The notes under the pieces: model-generated
Databases searched by the model: none
Told to the model about the DNA's origin: nothing
Seen by the model: the letters and a program-made list of their open reading frames with translations, nothing else
Shown: positions 59,791 to 64,000 of the stretch, in pieces
How the letters are laid out: every line of letters begins with the position of its first letter
Numbering within the stretch: the first letter of the stretch is position 1
Program-made: the position numbers and the translations under genes
Assembly: GCA_964467925.1 (NCBI GenBank)
Contig: CAYXSX010000001.1
Coordinates: 558,001 to 622,000 of the forward strand
Source: CAYXSX01 sp964467925
GTDB taxonomy: Bacteria > Pseudomonadota > Alphaproteobacteria > Micavibrionales > Micavibrionaceae
DNA: 64,000 nt
Reading direction: 5' to 3'

Positions 59791-60170
59791 GCGAAAAACT
59801 TCCAGACAATCCAGCTTCCGGCGAACACCCCTGCGATGGACAGGATCACCGACCCGGCCACGTAAAGCGCGCTTCCCGCCACATCGCCGCGGCTAAAAAG
59901 CGTCATGGTATCGAGGGAGAACGTCGAGAACGTGGTAAAAGCGCCTAAAAACCCGGTGCTTAAAAACAGCTTCCAGCCTTGTGACAAATCCAGCTTCGCC
60001 GCAAATAACGCCACCAGCACACCCATCAGGAAAGAGCCCAAGATATTGATGCTCATGATCCCGAGCGGAAACGTTGCCTTTGTTACGCTCATAATCCCCT
60101 GATTTACAAAATGGCGACTCACTGCGCCCAGCGCGCCGCCCGCGGCTATTGCTCCTATGCTTGCAATCAT
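59787..60170 (-). CDS. crcB: Fluoride ion channel CrcB/FluC
   Basis: 127-residue four-helix channel exporting fluoride as a dimer. Typical GGALGAVSRHFVN (~11-23), LGIMSINILGSFLMGVL (~36, with the Asn), and GFLGAFTTFSTFSLDTM (~73), which has the Phe/Thr/Ser pore motif. The frame is intact. I did not find a fluoride riboswitch in front; the space upstream holds palindromic repeats. Pairing with rluC is common in alphaproteobacteria. Confidence 0.96.
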   Translation of the reverse strand: MIASIGAIAAGGALGAVSRHFVNQGIMSVTKATFPLGIMSINILGSFLMGVLVALFAAKLDLSQGWKLFLSTGFLGAFTTFSTFSLDTMTLFSRGDVAGSALYVAGSVILSIAGVFAGSWIVWKFFA

Positions 60171-60213
60171 TTTAACCTATGCCCCTTTAACAAAACACCA
60201 TACACTTGGTGTT

Positions 60214-60233
60214 ATTCTGGCGAAAGCCGGAAT
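60214..60233. repeat. Half-element hairpin of the palindromic repeat family
   Basis: ATTCTGGCgaaaGCCGGAAT, a single hairpin followed by CTATCC, equals one arm of a C-type repeat without its partner. It lies between crcB and the full copy at 60246. Confidence 0.6.
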
Positions 60234-60245
60234 CTATCCTTTAAT

Positions 60246-60329
60246 GTCATTCTGAGCGAAGCCGTAGAATCTCTTTTTATTTCATGAGATCCTTCGACTT
60301 CGTCCCTTCGGGACTACGCTCAGGATGAC
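60246..60329. repeat. Interspersed palindromic repeat, D-type variant (copy D3)
   Basis: GTCATTCTGAGCGAAGCCGTAGAATCTC at the left, then GAGATCCTTCGACTTCGTCCCTTCGGGACTACGCTCAGGATGAC at the right (44 bases, 60286-60329). Outer arms CTGAGCG/CGCTCAG pair. It lies 17 bases before the EamA transporter start. Confidence 0.85.
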
Positions 60330-60346
60330 AAATAAACGTAAGAAAG

Positions 60347-61219
60347 ATGAGTATGTTTAAATCATTAAGCCCCACATATAAAGGGATAGTTCTGGCCCTG
60401 ATCGGATATTCCGGTTACGCCATCAGCGACACCCCGGCTAAATTCCTGACCGCCCATTACAGCACATTGGCCATCGTTTTTTATATCGCCCTGACCGCGA
60501 GCATTTTCATCCTCGTGCTTTCCCCGCTGCTGGGCGGATTTAAAAAACCGGACAGGGGCAGCATCCGCTTTCACGTTTTGCGCGGCATGATGAATCTATT
60601 CTTAAGCCTGTTGGTGGTGAAATCGCTTTCCCACCTGCCACTGGCGACCGTTTACACCATCATCTTCGCCAAGCCCTTTATTGCGGCGATTTTAGGGATG
60701 ATCGCTTACCGTGAAATTGTCACGCGCCAGCGCTGGACGGCCATTGCGCTCGGCTTTGCCGGTATCGTGATTGCCATGCGGCCCGGTGCGGATGGCATAG
60801 ACCCCGCTCTTTTGCTACCCCTCGCCGCTGCAACATGCGCAGCCGTGATGTGGGTATCCACCAGATCGCTAAAGGGAGAAAGTAGCTTCGCGATGGGGTT
60901 TTACACCATGCTTGTCACCGCACTCGTGTCGCTGCCGTTCCTGCTGCATGATTTCGTTATCCCGCACCCTGAGCATCTATACCTGTTCGCTATTTGCGGA
61001 GCGGGCGTGAGTACGGGCGTAATTGGTCTATCACTGGCATTTCAGAACGCGCCATCGGCGACCGTTTCGCCCTTTCACTACACGCAAATGCTTTGGGGGA
61101 TTTCGCTTGGCTATCTCGTTTTCGCTGACGTGCCGGACGCCCTGACCATGCTCGGCGCAGTCGTTATTATCTCCAGTGGGCTTTATCTGATCTGGGCGCG
61201 CAGCCGGGAAAAGCAGTAA
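60347..61219 (+). CDS. EamA/DMT family transporter
   Basis: 290-residue drug/metabolite transporter with ten helices in two EamA halves (~10-145 and ~160-288). The motif YTIIFAKPFIAAILGMIAYREIVTRQRWTAIALGFAGIVIAMRPG (~100-144) is the classical end of the first half. It resembles RhaT/SAM-uptake type members, but the substrate is unknown. The start ATG 60347 follows AAGAAAG. Confidence 0.88.
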   Translation: MSMFKSLSPTYKGIVLALIGYSGYAISDTPAKFLTAHYSTLAIVFYIALTASIFILVLSPLLGGFKKPDRGSIRFHVLRGMMNLFLSLLVVKSLSHLPLATVYTIIFAKPFIAAILGMIAYREIVTRQRWTAIALGFAGIVIAMRPGADGIDPALLLPLAAATCAAVMWVSTRSLKGESSFAMGFYTMLVTALVSLPFLLHDFVIPHPEHLYLFAICGAGVSTGVIGLSLAFQNAPSATVSPFHYTQMLWGISLGYLVFADVPDALTMLGAVVIISSGLYLIWARSREKQ

Positions 61220-61221
61220 GA

Positions 61222-61575
61222 TTATCCCAATATAATCAAGCAACCAAGTTGCTCTTGGCCTGCTTGTTTTATAGCGCACTGAACAATGTTGTGCGCTTCC
61301 ACTTCGGGAGCAAACAACCCCTCACGCAATGCTTCTTTGAAAGCGGGCATCATCTCTCTCAATTTTTGCAATACCACTGGTATCTCTCCCGCACGGACTT
61401 GATCTAAATATCTGTCTAAATGCCCGGCTACGGCTCGATTATTCTTCAGAAACGCGTCCACCGCTGCATCGCTTGTTATTTTTTGAACAGCTCTGTCAAA
61501 AACCAAACTTAATTCCGCCGACTTCAAATGCTGTGGAGACACCACTACATAACCTCTTGCTTGTGGTTCGCTCAC
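61222..61575 (-). CDS. Hypothetical protein, 117 aa
   Basis: Not recognised. Start GTG 61575 with AGGGA 7 bases upstream. The sequence is mostly helical: SAELSLVFDRAVQKITSDAAVDAFLKNNRAVAGHLDRYLDQVRAGEIPVVLQKLREMMPAFKEALREGLF, ending in HNIVQCAIKQAGQEQLGCLIILG. It is AT-richer than its neighbours, like 56533-57261. It converges on the EamA gene with 2 bases between the stops. There is a ~60-base space to rarA. Confidence 0.65.
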   Translation of the reverse strand: MSEPQARGYVVVSPQHLKSAELSLVFDRAVQKITSDAAVDAFLKNNRAVAGHLDRYLDQVRAGEIPVVLQKLREMMPAFKEALREGLFAPEVEAHNIVQCAIKQAGQEQLGCLIILG

Positions 61576-61635
61576 TTTTATATCCCTATTTGTTTAAATT
61601 CATTGATCAACCAGTAGCAATTATAAAAAATTATG

Positions 61636-62940
61636 TCAATTTTTTTCCTTGCGCAGCTTCTGCCAATAGGCCAGCCGCTTGTTAATCTCCCGCTCGAAAC
61701 CGCGATCGGGGGGCGTATAGAATTCCTGACGCTCCATGTCGGGCGGGAAATAGCTAAGCCCCGAAAATCCTTCCGGCGTATCATGGTCGTAAACATAGCC
61801 CGAACCATAGCCCTGAGTTTTCATCATCTTGGTCGGCGCATTCATCGCATGAGGCGGCGGCATCAATGATCCCGTCTCCGCCGCAACGCGTTTCGCCGCT
61901 TTAAGCGCCATGTAGCTGGCGTTAGATTTCGGCGCTGTCGCAAGATAAGTGCAGGCCTGCGCCATCGCAAGCTCCCCTTCCGGCAGACCCAAACGCTCAT
62001 ACGCATCCCACGCCGCAATAGCGACCTGTAGCGCTTGCGGGTCGGCGTTTGAAATATCTTCGCTCGCCACGCATACCATACGGCGCAAAATATATTCCGG
62101 GTCTTCGCCGCCCGCCAGCATGCGCGCCATCCAGTAAAGCGCCGCGTCAACATCCGATGCCCGCAGCGATTTGTGAAACGCGGAAATCAGGTTGTAATGC
62201 GCCTCGTCCCCCTTATCGTAAAGCGGGGCGCGGCGCTGGGCGATTTGCATCAGGCCTTCGGTATCCAGCGCCTCTTTGGCCTGCGCAAAAATCTGCTCCG
62301 CCATCGAAAGCACATAGCGCCCGTCCCCGTCCGCCATGGCCTTGAGCATAGAGCGCGCATCATCGGTTAAAGGCAATGTGCGCCCTGTATCCTCTTCCGC
62401 ACGCCGCAAGAGGTTTTCCAGCGCCTCGTCATCAAGGCGTTTTAAAACAAAAACCTGCGCGCGGGACAGCAGCGCGGCGTTCAGCTCGAAAGACGGATTC
62501 TCGGTGGTCGCGCCGATCAAAATAATCGTGCCGTCCTCGACCACGGGCAAAAACGCATCTTGCTGCGATTTATTAAAACGGTGAATCTCATCGACGAATA
62601 ATAATGTCTGTTGCCCCTTTTGACGGCGGATTTTGGCGGATTCAAAAACCTTGCGCAAATCCGCTACGCCGGAAAAAATCGCCGAAAGCTGCTCGAAATG
62701 AAGGCCCGCCCCGGCGGCGATAATCCGCGCAATCGTGGTTTTTCCGCATCCCGGCGGCCCCCAGAGGATAAAAGAGCTGATATGCCCGCCCTCCAGCATT
62801 TTAGCCAGCGGCGCGCCGGGCGCGGTCAGATGCTCCTGCCCCGCAACCTCCTCCAGCATTTTGGGGCGCAGCCGGTCGGCCAGCGGACGGTTTGCATCCG
62901 CCGACTCTTCACCACCCTTTACTGCAAATAAATCCGCCAT
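61636..62940 (-). CDS. rarA: Replication-associated recombination protein RarA (MgsA)
   Basis: AAA+ ATPase acting at stalled forks, related to clamp loaders. 434 residues: Walker A LWGPPGCGKTTIARIIA (~59), Walker B LLFVDEIHRFNKSQQDAFLPVVEDG (~113), sensor IGATTENPSFELNAALLSRAQVFVL (~141), and the C-terminal tetramer domain with the end block YFPDMERQEFYTPPDRGFEREINKRLAYWQKLR. Divergent from nadA, with 75 bases between. Confidence 0.97.
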   Translation of the reverse strand: MADLFAVKGGEESADANRPLADRLRPKMLEEVAGQEHLTAPGAPLAKMLEGGHISSFILWGPPGCGKTTIARIIAAGAGLHFEQLSAIFSGVADLRKVFESAKIRRQKGQQTLLFVDEIHRFNKSQQDAFLPVVEDGTIILIGATTENPSFELNAALLSRAQVFVLKRLDDEALENLLRRAEEDTGRTLPLTDDARSMLKAMADGDGRYVLSMAEQIFAQAKEALDTEGLMQIAQRRAPLYDKGDEAHYNLISAFHKSLRASDVDAALYWMARMLAGGEDPEYILRRMVCVASEDISNADPQALQVAIAAWDAYERLGLPEGELAMAQACTYLATAPKSNASYMALKAAKRVAAETGSLMPPPHAMNAPTKMMKTQGYGSGYVYDHDTPEGFSGLSYFPPDMERQEFYTPPDRGFEREINKRLAYWQKLRKEKN

Positions 62941-63015
62941 GCGCTTGACCTTGACCTACTAAATATGAGAAATATCTCACTCTATGGAAGAAACGGGACA
63001 TTTTAAAGATTTATC

Positions 63016-64000
63016 ATGCTAGCCCAAAAACTTGAATACACAGCAGAGGTCGAGGCCTCCACTGCCCCTGTCTACGAAAAACTGAAAAACCAGTACAAGC
63101 CCGAATACTGGCGCACTCTTGCGCCTTACATCCATGAGATCAACCGCCTGAAGCGCGAAAAAAACGCTGTGATTCTGGCGCATAACTATATGACGCCCGA
63201 TATTTTCTTCGGTGTGGGCGATATTGTCGGCGACTCGCTGATGCTGGCGCAAAAGGCCGCCGCAACCGAAGCCGATATTATCGTGCAATGCGGCGTTCAT
63301 TTCATGGCCGAAACTTCGAAAATCCTTTGTCCCGAGCGCAAAGTTCTGATGCCCGATATGCAGGCCGGTTGCAGCCTTGCGGAATCAATCACGGCGCAGG
63401 ATATCCGCGATCTTAAGGCAAAATATCCCGGCATTCCGGTGGTGTCCTACGTGAACACCTCGGCGGCTGTGAAAGCGGAAAGCGATGTGTGCTGCACCTC
63501 CTCTAACGCCTTGAAAATCGTCAACGCGCTGGGGCGCGAGGGGCATGACACTGTCATCATGACGCCTGATAAATTCCTCGCCCAGAATGTGGCCGCCGAA
63601 ACGGATGTAAAGGTGATTTTCTGGGAGGGCACCTGCATGGTGCATGAGCGTTTCACAGCGGATGACGTGCGCAAAATGCGCGCGGCCAATGACGATCTGA
63701 TCGTTCTGGCCCACCCCGAATGCCCGCCGGAAGTGATGGCCGAGGCTGATTATGCGGGCTCCACCGCCCAGATGGACGAGTATATCAAAAAGCACCAGCC
63801 CAAGCGCGCCATGCTAATGACCGAGTGTTCCATGAGCGATAATATCGCCGCCGCAAACCCTAATGTAGAGATGATCGGCACCTGCCAGATGTGCCCGCAT
63901 ATGAAACGTATAAGCTTGCCGAAAATCCTTAAATCCCTGCAAACCGAAGAGCCGGAAGTATTCGTGGACGAGGCCCTGATCGCCCCGGCGCGTAAGGCCA
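63016..64000 (+). CDS. nadA: Quinolinate synthase NadA (3' end cut by window)
   Basis: 4Fe-4S enzyme joining iminoaspartate and dihydroxyacetone phosphate to quinolinate in NAD synthesis. 328 residues visible from ATG 63016. Cluster cysteines lie in VQCGVHFMAETSKIL (~95), CTSSNALKIV (~160) and GTCQMCPHMKRISL (~295); the substrate motif HNYMTPDIF (~56) and VVSYVNTSAAVKAESD (~140) are present. The last few residues are outside the window. nadB or nadC probably follow. Confidence 0.97.
   Translation, partial: MLAQKLEYTAEVEASTAPVYEKLKNQYKPEYWRTLAPYIHEINRLKREKNAVILAHNYMTPDIFFGVGDIVGDSLMLAQKAAATEADIIVQCGVHFMAETSKILCPERKVLMPDMQAGCSLAESITAQDIRDLKAKYPGIPVVSYVNTSAAVKAESDVCCTSSNALKIVNALGREGHDTVIMTPDKFLAQNVAAETDVKVIFWEGTCMVHERFTADDVRKMRAANDDLIVLAHPECPPEVMAEADYAGSTAQMDEYIKKHQPKRAMLMTECSMSDNIAAANPNVEMIGTCQMCPHMKRISLPKILKSLQTEEPEVFVDEALIAPARKA

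Noticed and set aside
7565..60329. Dispersed palindromes as a CRISPR array
   Set aside because: Copies are single, kilobases apart, differ in inner sequence and have no regular spacers or cas genes.
60171..60346. Fluoride riboswitch upstream of crcB
   Set aside because: The space holds palindromic repeats; I could not build the conserved fluoride aptamer pseudoknot on the minus strand.

Overview
The window looks like chromosomal DNA from an alphaproteobacterium. The evidence is the order ftsZ-lpxC-bamD-recN-ligA, a split proton-translocating transhydrogenase (PntAA/PntAB/PntB), an ATP12-type F1 assembly factor, a DUF3035/BamF lipoprotein after lspA, an alphaproteobacterial-type RNase P RNA, and clusters of GANTC sites (the CcrM methylation target) in cell-cycle promoters. 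MurE carries the DNPR motif of meso-DAP-adding enzymes, so the wall is a standard Gram-negative one. I cannot name the genus. I see no tRNA, rRNA, phage, IS element or CRISPR array.

Layout. 1-3.1 kb: a type I secretion ABC transporter (cut by the window edge) and its TolC partner, both on the minus strand. 3.3-7.5 kb: pntAA-pntAB-pntB, a serine hydrolase and a small protein. 7.7-13.8 kb (minus): ligA, a GIY-YIG gene inside a repeat, recN, bamD, lpxC. 14.1-35.2 kb (minus): a division and cell wall (dcw) cluster reading rsmH-ftsL-ftsI-murE-[unknown 142-aa gene]-mraY-murD-ftsW-murG-murC-murB, then ddl-ftsQ-ftsA-ftsZ. It lacks mraZ, and it is split by two plus-strand genes, an alpha/beta hydrolase and a membrane-anchored MurF. 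The unknown 142-aa gene sits where murF normally lies. rnpB follows just upstream of the cluster, then an AmpD-like amidase, msrA, a LapG-like protease, ileS, an auxin-efflux-type carrier and ribF.

44.1-46.8 kb (plus): a bufferin-type metal-stress RiPP cluster, bufA (DUF2282), bufB (DUF692/MNIO), bufC (DUF2063) and a DoxX gene. It is preceded by an exact GTAACC-N16-CGAA motif, which I remember as the promoter of the Caulobacter ECF factor SigF. The same motif with one change precedes msrA, suggesting a small metal/oxidant stress regulon. 46.9-53.7 kb (plus): lspA-bamF-two M16 peptidases-pgi-pentapeptide protein, almost all overlapping. 54-64 kb: mutL with a membrane gene, an orphan gene with a weak internal repeat, atp12, an AsmA-like protein, rluC, crcB, an EamA transporter, a small orphan, rarA, and nadA (cut by the window edge).

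At least fourteen interspersed palindromic elements, most bounded by GTCAT...ATGAC, fill the intergenic spaces. One related element carries a GIY-YIG nuclease gene between its two arms. The most unusual points are this element, the non-canonical Ddl/hydrolase/MurF block inside the dcw cluster, the MurB fused to an unrelated N-terminal domain next to a nine-C tract, the murF-slot orphan gene, and a block of six GANTC sites in 78 bp ahead of the dcw cluster.
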